Part shown: piece by piece, positions 32,771 through 44,000 of the stretch
Position numbering within the stretch: position 1 is the first letter of the stretch
How the letters are laid out: each line of letters starts with the position of its first letter
NCBI GenBank assembly: GCA_000442125.1
Contig: KE546965.1
Coordinates: 868,001 to 932,000, forward strand
Length of the DNA stretch: 64,000 bases
Direction of reading: 5' to 3'
Source: Opeltia flavorubescens
Lineage: Eukaryota > Ascomycota > Lecanoromycetes > Teloschistales > Teloschistaceae
Position numbers and translations under genes: made by a program
Notes under the pieces: model-generated
What the model was told of the DNA's origin: nothing
Seen by the model: the letters and a program-made list of their open reading frames with translations, nothing else
Database searches by the model: none

Positions 32771-33670
32771 TCAATCGACATGTATTGCTTTCGACGTCTT
32801 AGATAATTCTCTCGGTAGCCTTTTCAAGATGCTCTTGACCAACAAGATCCACCAAGCTGTGTTTGCGATCCACAGTGCTCCCGTCCCCATCTGACATGGT
32901 AATCTCATCCTTTTGAGGAAAACATCCCATGCATTGTCATATCCGTGTGAATTCCCATATCCTTTTATAATCCATCCCACCGACCATATCCGAGCCACGT
33001 AGAATGCTGCCACAAATGCGAAATCCGAAAGGAGACAGAGGATGGTGGAGCGTGAGTGGTACGTCCGTAGCCACCAGCGTATGTTCAGGAAGGGAGTAGA
33101 GCCGTTCATGAGCAGGAATTGTACGATGATGTAGATGCCACGTTCTCGGCCCTGATGGATATAGTATTGGAGAACGAGCAAGGCCATGGCAATGCCGACA
33201 TGATGGAAAAGAAGAGTTCTGTCGACATATTTGAGAAGCGATCGAAGAGTCGGCTTCCGTCCGGGCTGGAGTAGGTCAAGACGTCGACGGGCTTCTCGGA
33301 GAAGGCTTATGGTGTCTTGGAGCAGGTAACCGCACTCGATTGCTGCGATGACATTGCCGAAGCGAGAGCGAGTTTGTAGAAGAGGGTTTGTGGAGTCATC
33401 AGGATAGCTCCGACCGTGCCAATTGACCGTGGAAGACTCCTTCAATCTGCCACCTAGATCCGTCTCTGACCATTGAGCTTTGCATCGACGGAGGAAGTGT
33501 GTAGCAAGGACTGTGACAACGCTGGAGTGAAAGGTCGATGTTGCTCTGATGACAGCTGTTTGACGAGCGAGTGAGGGGTTTGGTCCATTGGCATAGCCAT
33601 GGATTAGACGGTACGTGCTGAAGGACACGACGAGGGCGATCAATTCTGAGGGAAGAGTCATTATGATCAT
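32771..33670 (-). CDS. TLC-domain (TRAM-LAG1-CLN8-like) membrane protein
   Basis: A single exon gives 299 residues (or 296 from the second ATG at 33661). The second half carries a TLC-type bundle: LLFHHVGIAMALLVLQYYIH, then a long helix ending FLLMNGSTPFLNIRWWLRTY, then LCLLSDFAFVAAFYVARIWS, and a last helix near the C-terminus. The STPFLNIRW segment resembles TLCD4/TMEM56-type members rather than ceramide synthases, which carry a His pair in another helix. Family members act in ceramide or other membrane-lipid metabolism or sensing. The first ~150 residues are polar and not recognised. It diverges from the P450 gene with ~310 bp between starts. Confidence 0.65.
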   Translation of the reverse strand: MIIMTLPSELIALVVSFSTYRLIHGYANGPNPSLARQTAVIRATSTFHSSVVTVLATHFLRRCKAQWSETDLGGRLKESSTVNWHGRSYPDDSTNPLLQTRSRFGNVIAAIECGYLLQDTISLLREARRRLDLLQPGRKPTLRSLLKYVDRTLLFHHVGIAMALLVLQYYIHQGRERGIYIIVQFLLMNGSTPFLNIRWWLRTYHSRSTILCLLSDFAFVAAFYVARIWSVGWIIKGYGNSHGYDNAWDVFLKRMRLPCQMGTGALWIANTAWWILLVKSILKRLPRELSKTSKAIHVD

Positions 33671-33983
33671 CGCCCAGCAAGCCTATCGTAGACAACGGGC
33701 TGCAGCACGTAAGCCATCAGCCTGTGCATTGCGAACAAGTCGGGAGCAGCTAGGCTACGTTGGTCTGCCTTGCTGTTCAGGCGTTGAGGAACAAATCAAT
33801 AGTTTGGAGAGAAAACACTTGTGAAATTTGGCCCTGACGTCATATCGGACAAGGCGCGATTTACGCGTGATCGAGATAACGAAATATACGACTCTCGACG
33901 TGCTCAATGACCTTGAGCTCACTCTTGAAAAGTATGATTACTCCGTGCAAGTGTATGAGTTGAGCCTGCGTTNACCAACCGAA

Positions 33984-35429
33984 ATGAGCCACTCTCAAAC
34001 GCCAGTGCTTCCATACGGTTCTCCGACTCTCCTTTCTGGTATCTCGGAAAACTTCTCTTTCCATTCTTCACCTGAAAACTTTATCACAGCAAGAGTTCTT
34101 GCCTTTCAGAAAGCCCATCCTCATCTGACCGATTCCAGAGCCCCCGTCCGTGCAAGAGTCTTGAATCGAAATGTTGCTGTCATATCGTCCTACCATCATG
34201 TTCGCCAGATTCTATGCGACGAGACTCTCAGATCATGTCTCAGCTCGAGCCTGGCGTATGACGAATTAATGGCTCCTTTCTTTCCTCCACCGAATCTCCT
34301 TCTCCTTGACCCTCCGGACAACCAGAGCTGGAAGGAGACTTGGTCAAGAAGGATGGCTACGCTGAATGATGATATTCGGCCCCTTATCCGAAACATCGTG
34401 CTTGAAGACTTTCGAAGTATTCCATCAGGCTCTACAATCGATCTTTATGATTCCATGAAATCACTTTCCTGGAAAATCTTGCTTTCGGCCTTTCTGCGTG
34501 ACAATAGACAAGGTGTAAGTCAGGCTGAAATAGAGGCGCTGCATGAAGATCTCCTTCGTGGGCAATTCTCTTTGTTTCCTGTCAGCATTAATACGCCATT
34601 CTGGCGCTCGCCCAGGTCAAAGGGTTTCGAGGCACGCCGTAATTTACAAACGATCTTGGCATCGAAGGTCAATACGGGGAAATGCCCATTCCCTTACACT
34701 AGTACCGGTGAAAGCGAGGACATTGCTAATCACTTATTACTCTTCACTTCTTCTCTCGCTACCAAAGCGTTAGCTTCTCTCCTCACAGCCATCCTCTTGA
34801 ACGTGTATGTGCTCAATGAAAAAGGGTCGTTTCTAAGTGCTAAGATTCGAGCACTGGATGATTTTGAAAAACGGACCCAATACATCCAGAGCATCATTTC
34901 TGAAACAGAACGTCTATCCCCGCCCGTCGTCGGCATAATGCGTCGGACTACTCGAGATATCGTCATTGCTAACAGGGATGATCTGACCCCATCGACTCTT
35001 GTGCCTAAGGCCTGGGATATGTGGCTTTACTTCGTGGGCGCAGGAAGAGATTCTGCCGAATTTGGCGAGACTGCCGAGAATTTTGTTTCTGATCGTTATC
35101 TCAATACCGAATCATCCCAGCCAGGAGGTTTTGCGTTTGGCGCTGGACCAAAGACGTGCTTGGGTAAAGAATTGATGAGGATCATTGCATCGGAGGTGCT
35201 CGAGACATGTCTTGGGCAGCCGGATATACCGGGAACGCATAATACTTCAGGGGAACTGGATATCTTGCTACATGATAACCGAAATGAATTGCCTCCTGGT
35301 GTGCAGGGCTGGCTGGGCTGGAAGCCGAATGTTGAGCCAGATGACTGGGCAAGGGACATGAAGCAACTACCTACGCAACGGCCGCGGAATCCCATCCTGG
35401 TCAGGCTTGAAGATCAAAGAACATCCTGA
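33984..35429 (+). CDS. Cytochrome P450 without N-terminal membrane anchor
   Basis: A single exon of 481 residues is encoded. The K-helix ExxR is ETER (~307-310). The heme-binding loop is FAFGAGPKTCLG, with the Cys ligand near residue 392. The middle region SLFPVSINTPFW plus RSKGFEARRNLQ recalls the CYP26/CYP120/CYP51-like order. The start at 33984 has gaaATG context, and upstream in-frame sequence holds no ATG and one ambiguous base (33973). Two points are unusual for a fungal P450. There is no hydrophobic N-terminal anchor and no intron, and the I-helix (LLLFTSSLATKALASLL) lacks the usual AGxxT oxygen-activating motif. The enzyme could be a non-classical P450 (isomerase or peroxygenase type) or diverged. 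It is paired head-to-head with the TLC gene. Confidence 0.85.
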   Translation: MSHSQTPVLPYGSPTLLSGISENFSFHSSPENFITARVLAFQKAHPHLTDSRAPVRARVLNRNVAVISSYHHVRQILCDETLRSCLSSSLAYDELMAPFFPPPNLLLLDPPDNQSWKETWSRRMATLNDDIRPLIRNIVLEDFRSIPSGSTIDLYDSMKSLSWKILLSAFLRDNRQGVSQAEIEALHEDLLRGQFSLFPVSINTPFWRSPRSKGFEARRNLQTILASKVNTGKCPFPYTSTGESEDIANHLLLFTSSLATKALASLLTAILLNVYVLNEKGSFLSAKIRALDDFEKRTQYIQSIISETERLSPPVVGIMRRTTRDIVIANRDDLTPSTLVPKAWDMWLYFVGAGRDSAEFGETAENFVSDRYLNTESSQPGGFAFGAGPKTCLGKELMRIIASEVLETCLGQPDIPGTHNTSGELDILLHDNRNELPPGVQGWLGWKPNVEPDDWARDMKQLPTQRPRNPILVRLEDQRTS

Positions 35430-35672
35430 AGTGCATCAACGAAGTCACGTCGGTCTTGCATGGCCGATTTGACCAGATCAGATACATCTCTAACGCGTCA
35501 CAATCTGCATAAGGAGGTTTAGGCAAGGCCTACCATTAATTCTGGTGTGAATGTAAGACTCTCTTTCTGTTATAAGTTCTTTTATTTGGGATACAAGGCC
35601 CCTTCCACATCTCTACACCTGCCTACAACCTTCAAATGAGATCTTGAGTAAAATTCAGATCAGAATCTACAG

Positions 35673-36521
35673 CTAGTAAGGCTCCCACCCTGGCATGGCT
35701 CTCCACTCTGCACTCACATGGTCAAGATGAAGTCTCAGTCTTGACTGCCTGTTGTGCAAACGCGCCGCGAACTCCACTCCGCACCCTTGTCTTATCCTCC
35801 ATCTGGCACCTGAATCAACATCGTTATGATCCGCAAGGTGTCTGAGAAGCGTGTTACTCTCGTTCGGGATCCACCTCCGTACAATATCCACCATATTTTT
35901 GAAGTCTGGATGCAAGTAATGGGGCTGACAGAATGCGACGAAGAAATTATAGACGGTGCCATAGCTGAGGACGTATTGAGCGACGGGTAATTTTTCCTCG
36001 AAAAAATCTCGCAGCAGCTCGTCTTCGGTTTGGGCCGGGTCAATAACGCGGTCGATGTGATCATATATTGCCTTGCAGAAGTCGACCCACATGTATTCTG
36101 CGCGGATTATGAACCACTCTTCAGCTTCTGAGAATACGACCCGACCCGGAACTGGGCTGGATGCACTCAACTGCAAATGCCATTGTCTTCTTACCTCCGG
36201 TGTTGTCTCGCCTCCGTCTTCATCTTCCTCCATTTCCTCCGCCTCTTCAAAAGATATTGCACGACCGAGGAATTTGGTACGGCAGATGGGACATGTTGGA
36301 GACAACCTTCCCGACCTGATACTGTCCGAAACCCACTTGGTCAAGCAAGCCATGCCGAAATTATGTCCGCAGCAAAGCTTGACTGGAAACTCCGATCCTT
36401 GTGGACCGAGGGAATCATTGAGGCAAATGTGACAGATGGTCTCCTCTAGCTCACTAGCGGCTAGGAAAGTGCATTTTTCACTTATTCGTTGGACAGCGGC
36501 TGTGAGCGCGCGGTCTGGCAT
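35673..36521 (-). CDS. RING-finger protein, probable E3 ubiquitin ligase
   Basis: A single exon of 282 residues begins MPDRALTAAVQRI. The RING finger lies at ~30-84: CHIC, then CCGHNFGMACLTKW and CPICRTKF, a C3HC4/C3HHC-type order with a long loop between the last pairs. An acidic stretch (EEAEEMEEDEDGG) follows. The C-terminal ~160 residues form an all-helical region with EEWFIIRAEYMWVDFCKAIY and YVLSYGTVYNFFVAFCQPHY, not recognised and probably the substrate-binding part. Such small fungal RING proteins act as E3 ligases, but no target can be inferred. The ATG at 36521 is the first in frame. Confidence 0.8.
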   Translation of the reverse strand: MPDRALTAAVQRISEKCTFLAASELEETICHICLNDSLGPQGSEFPVKLCCGHNFGMACLTKWVSDSIRSGRLSPTCPICRTKFLGRAISFEEAEEMEEDEDGGETTPEVRRQWHLQLSASSPVPGRVVFSEAEEWFIIRAEYMWVDFCKAIYDHIDRVIDPAQTEDELLRDFFEEKLPVAQYVLSYGTVYNFFVAFCQPHYLHPDFKNMVDIVRRWIPNESNTLLRHLADHNDVDSGARWRIRQGCGVEFAARLHNRQSRLRLHLDHVSAEWRAMPGWEPY

Positions 36522-38650
36522 CGTACTATTGGGATTTCCTGATAGGAGCTGAATCACGATTTCGATGGTGGCTTGATAGGTGGGAAGGCGACCTTCTTAG
36601 GTTTAGGTTCTTGTTTCTTTCTGGAAGTCGACGCCGTTGCCTTGAAAAAAGGTTTTGAAAGAATACTTCTTCGAGTGGCTATATATTCCTTCTCTTCGAA
36701 CAATGACTTTGTTAACCAACATTGCTCGGCCCTTGACGTCTTTGTCCCATTGACTTAATGCTCGGAAATACTAACAAACTACCACATTCAACGCCAACTA
36801 AATCAAAAAATCTGATTTTTGAAGTTTCACGCATTCAATCACCTCGTCAAAGGAGGAGGCGAAGTCACATAAGCTGATTGGAAGATCAGAATTTGAGAAC
36901 ACAACAAACGAGTTTCGAAACATAGGTATATCATGGATAGAATTGGTTCGTGTCCCCGAAAACCTTCGGACTTCACAGCAATGGAGTACTTCGTCAAGCT
37001 TATCGTTTTCATTGGCAATTTTCAACATCTGTCTTACATTCTAAGATCCTATCGCTCCTACCGTTCGGGATTCGCCATCTCCAGAGTCCAATCCTAACGT
37101 CAAGCTCTCCAATTGTCGTCCAACGACTGCCTTCTCCGCGCTCCCTTCAACCTCCAACTGCCGTATTGAGAACCACCACACCACCACAATCAGAACCAAG
37201 CAAAGCAGTGGCGCCATCGTCCGACATGTGACGAACTTACTTAGGCCATAGATCGGCGGTCCGATCAATGTTACCTTATACCTTACAAAGTTCAGGAAGA
37301 ATCGACACACGCACATCTTCCACACATGTGCAACCAAAACTCGCTTGCACTGATTTACTAGACCCGCTCATAGTGACGGAATCATCGTCGTGAGGTTGAT
37401 ACACGGAAACCAAAGGATGGGAATTGAATTGGCGGACCGCTTCACTCCATTCAGGGGCAAGGTGCGAAGGATTTTTTGTTTGTCATCGTTGCTGGTGATG
37501 AGATTAGATGTTTTCTCTACCGTTTGGTTGGCCGAGGTCATGGTTGGGGTGCCGGATATCGTAATCGTTCACCAGTGACTCTGGAAGATAACCCAGTGAG
37601 AATTCAAGATCAAACCTAGACGAGACTCGTGAGCTTGGACCACGTTACTGTGGTAGGAAAGACCTTGATTCCGTTAGAGCCATCTGGGAGGAACGAAGAA
37701 ACTGTTAGAGGATTTTGTACCCATCTAATTGTAAGGTAGAACAATGCTTTGTTGAAGCGGGGACAACGATATTGTTCAAAAAGAGCTGTTTTCAAAACGA
37801 AACACATACGGACAAAAGAAACAAAGAAAAAATATAAACGCGGTTGGTCATCCATCTTGTTAGCGAGCAGGGATCGGTTATCATCCGAACTCAAAATCCT
37901 TTTCACTTTCTCTGGTGAATCCCCATCTTCTTGCCGAAACGTACGAATGTGCCACCAGTGTAAAGCAGGATGCAGTCTGGACAAGTCAAATTTTTCATGG
38001 ACGCTGCAGGCGTTCATAAGCAAGTAGCAGTTTTATCCTCATTTTCTTTGAAATCATGGAGCATTTGTCTATCAAATACGATATATAATCTACGATAATA
38101 AGTTCAGACTCCAAAAGGACTGCGACCATGCAACAACAGATTTGAATAATCGTAAGGTCGATGAATAGATTTGTAAATATTTCGAAGTCTAAATCAGCGA
38201 ACAAAGAAAACGAGTTGCAAAACACTTGAGTTTTTTCAGTAATCTGGCCGCATGCGGTAGTACACAATGGCACAATTTCTTGGGCACTAACATGCGAACG
38301 AGAAATTGCAACTGTTCCATTCATGATCCTTCCTGGTTTTTCGAGTCTGGTTTTTTTTTTCTTTTCTTTCATGAATGAGTATCAGTTCTGCGGAATTCTG
38401 CCTCCTATATCGACCATATTTCCTCCTCCTTGAACGTCCTCATAGATAGCTCACAGCCATTTTTAAAATCGACAAATTTCTGTTCGCTTAAATTTACTCA
38501 ACACCCATCTATGAAACGCCCCGCGTGCCATATCCTGAAAACGATTTTCATTCATTGTGCCTCCACCACTACTTTAATTACCCCCTCCCCCCCCCTCTGA
38601 AAACACGAACGCCAGAACCCCTTCTCACCACCACCACTCCCAAACACTAC
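36522..38650. other. Gene-poor stretch (2.1 kb) with one doubtful small gene
   Basis: On the minus strand 37217-36798 could encode a small membrane-anchored protein. It starts MAPLLCLVLIVVVWWFSIRQ and continues in the same frame, after a TAG at 37043-37041, with EVRRFSGTRTNSIHDIPMFR. Either the TAG is a nonsense change, or a very short 33-bp intron removes it, which would be below the usual fungal size. The rest shows only short frames without family pattern. Confidence 0.3.
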
Positions 38651-38696
38651 TCTCATCCCGGCGGAAAAAATTTACGATACCCTCGCCCTAATCGGC

Positions 38697-38878
38697 GTGA
38701 CCATCTGCCTGGCGTGGTTCACATACGAAGCTTATCGCCAGCTCACCTTCCTGAGGCTCGATGATACTACAGCACCCCGATCTCTAAGGACAACGTGGAT
38801 GTTATCGACGAGCGAAGGTCGACATCGGACTTCTCTGCCGAATATCTTCAGTCATACGTATAAAGATCAGCGTATTAG

Positions 38879-38909
<31 letters not shown>

Positions 38910-39227
38910 CCCGGGTGTGTAGCTAGGGGGACAGTGGTGTTGCATTTCCCCGATGCAGAAGGGTTGAATGGGATGGCGAGGTTGGTGTTGGATGATGTCT
39001 GCCTCGTTGCTGCCGGATCAGGTTCGGTGAAGGGAGCAAAGGAGGAGGGAGAGGCGAATGTCATTTCTGTGGGGAGGTTGATTGCGCAGGGTGTGGGGAT
39101 TGAGATGGTACGGGATCATGATGGTTTGGGAATGAGATTCCCAGTCTTGGGTGTTGTGGGGAGAATGGATGGGGATCTGGTGTGGAGGGTTGATGGATGG
39201 GTGAATAGAAGGCCTGGTGAGGATTGA
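38697..39227 (+). CDS. Hypothetical protein with hydrophobic start and poly-Asp run
   Basis: The frame is open from upstream of 38697 to 39227. It encodes a hydrophobic segment (IYDTLALIGVTICLAWFTYE, beginning about 38670), a Ser/Thr-rich stretch, ten consecutive Asp from a GAT repeat, and a ~90-residue end with RGTVVLHFPDAEGLNGMARL and GRMDGDLVWRVDGWVN that reads like a beta-rich domain. No ATG lies before the hydrophobic segment, and the first in-frame ATG is at 38799. The 5' end is therefore unresolved and may need an upstream exon. No family is recognised. Confidence 0.35.
38880..38909 (+). repeat. (GAT)10 microsatellite
   Basis: Ten GAT units encode ten Asp in the hypothetical protein. 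Such a repeat is likely to vary in length between strains. Confidence 0.9.
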
Positions 39228-39443
39228 TACTTGATGCTTGATGATGGATTATATAGTTCTTAAATGAACATGCTGGCTTTGAATATCATGATCAAATTTG
39301 ATCTGCGATTCATTCGTCGTCTTTAGGATCATTGAGGCATATAATGGTGAAGCAGGGCTCGGGCTTCATATTCCGTCTTCAATGATCGGCAAAGCATTGA
39401 CCATCGTCGATAACATTGGATTCGTGAGATTTTTTTTGTCTTC

Positions 39444-40394
39444 TCAATCGGACGTCGATTTATTGTCCTCCGTAGTAACCGTGTCGTCATCCCTCATCGC
39501 AAGAACCTCATCCCTCACCCCAAAAAACTCCTTGAAAACCTCCTCGACTTCCAAAAACCGCTGCATCGCCTTATCGAACTCCTGATAAACGTCCACATGC
39601 CGTCCTTCTTCCGCTCCAGAAGGCAACAGCAACCCAAAGATCAAAGCCGGAGATCCACATCCTACATTCTCCCTCTCATTCATGACGAAAAACGGCTCCG
39701 GCTTTGAGACCTTCCTTCTGCCAACAAAACTCTTCCCAGCCTTCTTCTTGGAGTACTCCACCCGCACCCACGACGTCTCCTCCAAGTGCCTGTCCTGCAC
39801 CCTTACCACCTTCGCCGTATCCAAATGTCCGAGGAGTTTTGACTTGGCGATAAATTCCAAAATCCCGTAAACCTTGTCGGTATCCCGACAAGATCGACAA
39901 ATCATAACCGCAAGCCACTGAACCGGCGCTACAAATTCGTGCAGATCTCTTTCTCCGTGTAGGAAAGGGGGATGGTCCAGATCAGCAAGTTTCTCAAAGC
40001 AATCCAGCATGGAGCCTACATTTCTCACATTGGTGGAAATATGACGGTAATCCACCGGTCTTGTCAACGCTTTTGCGGACAGATACCCCTCTTTGCATAA
40101 CATGACAAAGACTTCAAACACAGCGATCTGTTTCCTTGTGCGCCAGTATAGGTTTCTGAGGAGGTACGAGAGCCGGTACGGGATGTTTTTGCACGTGATG
40201 GACATTGCCCACAGGGTACACTCTGGTAGTGATGGCCGATCGTTGTGTGGGTCGGATCCGAAGGTGAAGTACTCGCAGATATTGATGACGTTGATGAGAA
40301 TTTGCTGGCTTGGCTGTGGATGAGGATGTGCTGTTGCGGTTGCTCGGATTGCGTTTGTCACGTGGCTTTGCGTGCGGGATTGGAATAGGTCCAT
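39444..40394 (-). CDS. Hypothetical fungal protein, 316 residues
   Basis: A single long exon starts at ATG 40394. There is no signal peptide or membrane helix. The chain is mostly helical with recognisable blocks LINVINICEYFTFGSDPHND, CTLWAMSITCKNIPYRLSYL and FVAPVQWLAVMICRSCRDTD, ending in an acidic Thr/Ser tail. I do not recognise a family. Length, single-exon structure and absence of stops support a real gene. Confidence 0.6.
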   Translation of the reverse strand: MDLFQSRTQSHVTNAIRATATAHPHPQPSQQILINVINICEYFTFGSDPHNDRPSLPECTLWAMSITCKNIPYRLSYLLRNLYWRTRKQIAVFEVFVMLCKEGYLSAKALTRPVDYRHISTNVRNVGSMLDCFEKLADLDHPPFLHGERDLHEFVAPVQWLAVMICRSCRDTDKVYGILEFIAKSKLLGHLDTAKVVRVQDRHLEETSWVRVEYSKKKAGKSFVGRRKVSKPEPFFVMNERENVGCGSPALIFGLLLPSGAEEGRHVDVYQEFDKAMQRFLEVEEVFKEFFGVRDEVLAMRDDDTVTTEDNKSTSD

Positions 40395-41088
40395 GGTCGG
40401 TGATGTCGATACAGCGATTATAGTGAATGTGTTGTGCAGAGAAAGAGGAAAAATTATACTTGAGAAGGACGAGTAGAGGATTTGTGAGAGCGAAAATATT
40501 GGATTTGATTAGTAGATGCAATGAAAGAACGAACTTTTGATATGTGCACAGAAGGTTTCGAGAAAAGAGGATTGTATTATATAGAAAAACTCAATGAATC
40601 CCTGCCTTTGAACAAGTTGAGAGATAGGTCGCCAATTCTGATTGGCGTGTTCTCTTAAATGAGAGATTTGTGACTTATCTCTCTGCCTAGAATCAAGAGG
40701 GAATTTGAGCTATTTTCAGGATTTTTTCAGCTAATGCGCATCCATACAAAATCAAATCGCCGGTCATCCGGAAAACAATACTTGAGTGGGCTCTCATCGT
40801 GTGGATGGGGTTGAGATGCTTTTGCTTGCATCTTGAGTAGATACATTTGGAAGTCAATAGTCCTTTCCATACCTCTACAACCACCTCATTCAACCGTGTT
40901 ATTGGTGATTTCATATTATCCAACACTTTCGGATGAACGAACACAGATCGTTAACCAGGATTTCATCGTAGATCTAACTTCGTTTCTTCGCCATTTCCTC
41001 TCTGAATGTAGATTTTGGATGAAGCTCACTCGGCCGTTTGGTTCAGTGAATGATCCCGAGATAGTCTTTTTGATGGAAGTATTAAAGC
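40395..41088. other. Gene-free stretch
   Basis: The first part is the upstream region of the gene ending at 39444. No supported gene lies between it and the tail of the NACHT-WD40 gene. Confidence 0.5.
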
Positions 41089-44000
41089 CTAGGAATTTGA
41101 CGGAAGGACTGTGACGTAAATTTCCCACGAAGCGATATCTCCATGTCCATCTTGCTGCTGGCTGTCGAGGTCGTCCGTGAAGGTTAGAAAAGTCATCTGC
41201 CCGTTTCTCGAAGCGATCGCCACATGGTTTCCCCATACTGCGTAATGGCCAGGCTTGCCAGGTCTCCGCTCCGGTGGTAACCATAGGATTCGCTCGGAGG
41301 ATCTCGTGACCCATTTACCAGGCCAACTTATCTGGAAAGCCGAAACGGATCTTGTGCATCTCGCTACCTCGACATCCGTTGATTCGGTTGAGTCTGTTGG
41401 ATACGCCTCGCCGTCCACCAACACAGCGTCGACTCCGGGTAAGAACTGTATCCTTGGCCACAAAGACAAGCAAGGTATGGTTCTAATGCATTGCCCAGAG
41501 TACACGTTATAGATAAGCACGTATTTAGACAGTACGAACGTAAGTATACGACTGCTGAAGTCAAATGAAATGCCTCCATTGTAATACTCCACGGATAAAC
41601 GTAGCAAGCCTGAATGGATGTCCCAGATTTGCAAGCAAGCATACGAATATAAATATGGTCCAGGTTGAACGACAGCTAACAGCATGTTGTCTGGTGAAAA
41701 TACAACGGGTTTCCCAACCGCCATTTGCGAAGCTAGAAAGTTGGATACCATACGCTCACGGGTGTGTATATTCCAAATCTTTAGGTTGTTTCTTAGATTG
41801 GAGGCTATCAGAGCACCATCCGGCGAGAATATAAGATTGGCACTATTTACCCCATTTTGGTGGACTTTGGAATACAATTTTTCGAATTCTGGATCGGGTT
41901 GACATGTTATCTTAGTAAGCTCTACCGCATCCCGAACATTCCAGACGTGTATGGTGCTCTCTCCGGTGACAAAAGCTAGAAGCAGACCATCTTGGGAGAG
42001 GACGTGGAGTTTACTTTCCGGTAAACGGTGTTCGTAGCCAGTTCGGATATCTATCAGTCTTACGCCTTCGTCGGAGACGGTTCTTGCATACTGACTGAAT
42101 GACGAGAACAAACAACCATAGCCAGCACTTTCAGAACGGCAGTCTCCCGTTTCAACATCCCAGACCTGAACCTTCTTCGATGTTGATGAGACGACTAATT
42201 TACCGTCGTGCGAGAAGTATAAGCTGAGCACCGGATCTTCTATGCTTTCTTCATCTTCGTCCAGGATTGGACAACGAATATGTCCTTGTAAATCCCAAAT
42301 TCGTGCAGTTTGATCTAGAGATGCTGAAAGCAAGGTTTCTCCGTTGTCGGAAAATGTTAGACTTGTAACATTAGAAGTATGACCCTCGAGAATGCAGTGT
42401 ACCTCATATTTGTCCATGTCCCTGACTCGTATTTTACCGTCAATGGAACCTGAGGCTAGGAGTTTGCTATCCGGAGAAAATGCTACTGTAATACCTTCAA
42501 CTATCGAACCAGACGCACCTGTCTGTAGATTCCACCATTGTCCAGGCCCAGAATTTGATGTCGAAGCTAGCACTCCACAATTGGGTGAGAAGAAGATTTT
42601 ATCTGGACACTCTCCAAAAGACTCCAGACTGATTAGAATTTGACAAGTTGTCAAGTTCCATAATCGGATGAATTGACTTTCGAATCCTAGCGCCATCAAT
42701 TCTTCGTTCAGTGAGAATGCTATCAGTTCGTTGGTCTCCAAATAAAGTGGGCACTCGACTGGGGGCTCAACCGTGAGAAGTAGTGAACTCCTCTGTACAT
42801 CCCACAGCTGAAATTTCAAGTCGATGCTAACTGCAGCAATAAATTTACCGTGTGGGGAGAATTTCATGGCTTTGACTAACTGAAATTCGCATTTGAGATC
42901 TCCGCGTAGGTCGCCTTCTGCAGTACCCAGAAGCTGCATCATACCGTTGTCGTGTCCTAAAGAAACGATTCTACTATCTTCTGAAAATGCGATGCTCGTC
43001 GCCATTCCGGGTCCTTTTTCGAAAGTAAATGTGTAGTGGCCTTTAGCTGTATCCCAGATTCTTGGAACACCCTGCGATGATATTGAAAGCATTTTGAGGC
43101 CATCGGGTGAGGATTTAATCATCCAGGAGCCTTTGTTGGACGGTATTGTTCTCTTTTGCCTTTCGCCAGTCTGCACACTCCATGTATCGATATTTTGCCA
43201 TGTGTCTGATGTCACCAGTGAACGGTCTCCTGGTAAGAACCAAGCTTCAATGACCCTGTAGGAGCATTCATATGTCTGCCGGCACGAATTCCAGGTTTCA
43301 TAAAATGCCGGCTTTAGTCTAACCCAAGAGGCAGTGCTTGCAAATTGCTGCCAGACAACACTCTGCGTGGGGCTGAACAATAGCGCAGAAGCGTACACTT
43401 GCTCTGGTGCCTTACCAATAACGTGCCTGAAAGTTGTAGCAAAAAGATGGCAATCACGGATGAACTCATTCACGAGCAAGGCTTGCTGGGATTGAAAGCT
43501 AGATGTAATGGTTGCGCGCATCAAGCCGTTCAGCGCAACAATCGCCTTAGAAGTTCTGCCGATCAGACTCATGGTCTCCAGCCAGTGCAGGAGATGCTGT
43601 TGTAGGAATTTGTGGACGAAATCGTAATCAACGATGACGAGTTTACCCCTAACGGCATGGTCTACCCAATGCAGGCACGCGTATTTTACAGCCGGTGGAA
43701 AAGCGTCCTCGATCACGGTTCGGTCGATATCTACTCTTCGCGTTCCTAAGGATGATACTGCACACACATTTCTTCTCAATGATGAAGATAGTAGTCGCAA
43801 GCAATTTAGTGCCAGATATCGATGGGTTAGCTCTTCGTCCACCCAGAATCGGTAATCGACACATCGATTCGAGTCCAGAAGAAATTCATGGAAAGAGAGA
43901 TGGAGAGGCCGTACAGGTTTTCCTGCATCATCTGGTACATCAATCACTGAATGTAATGGTTGCAACAGGCCTTCAAGCTCCTGTTGCGATTTGACGTGAG

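Noticed and set aside
33828-33983. N-terminal extension of the P450 frame
   Set aside because: It begins at a non-ATG codon, contains an ambiguous base, and has no hydrophobic anchor. The first ATG at 33984 fits the family start better.
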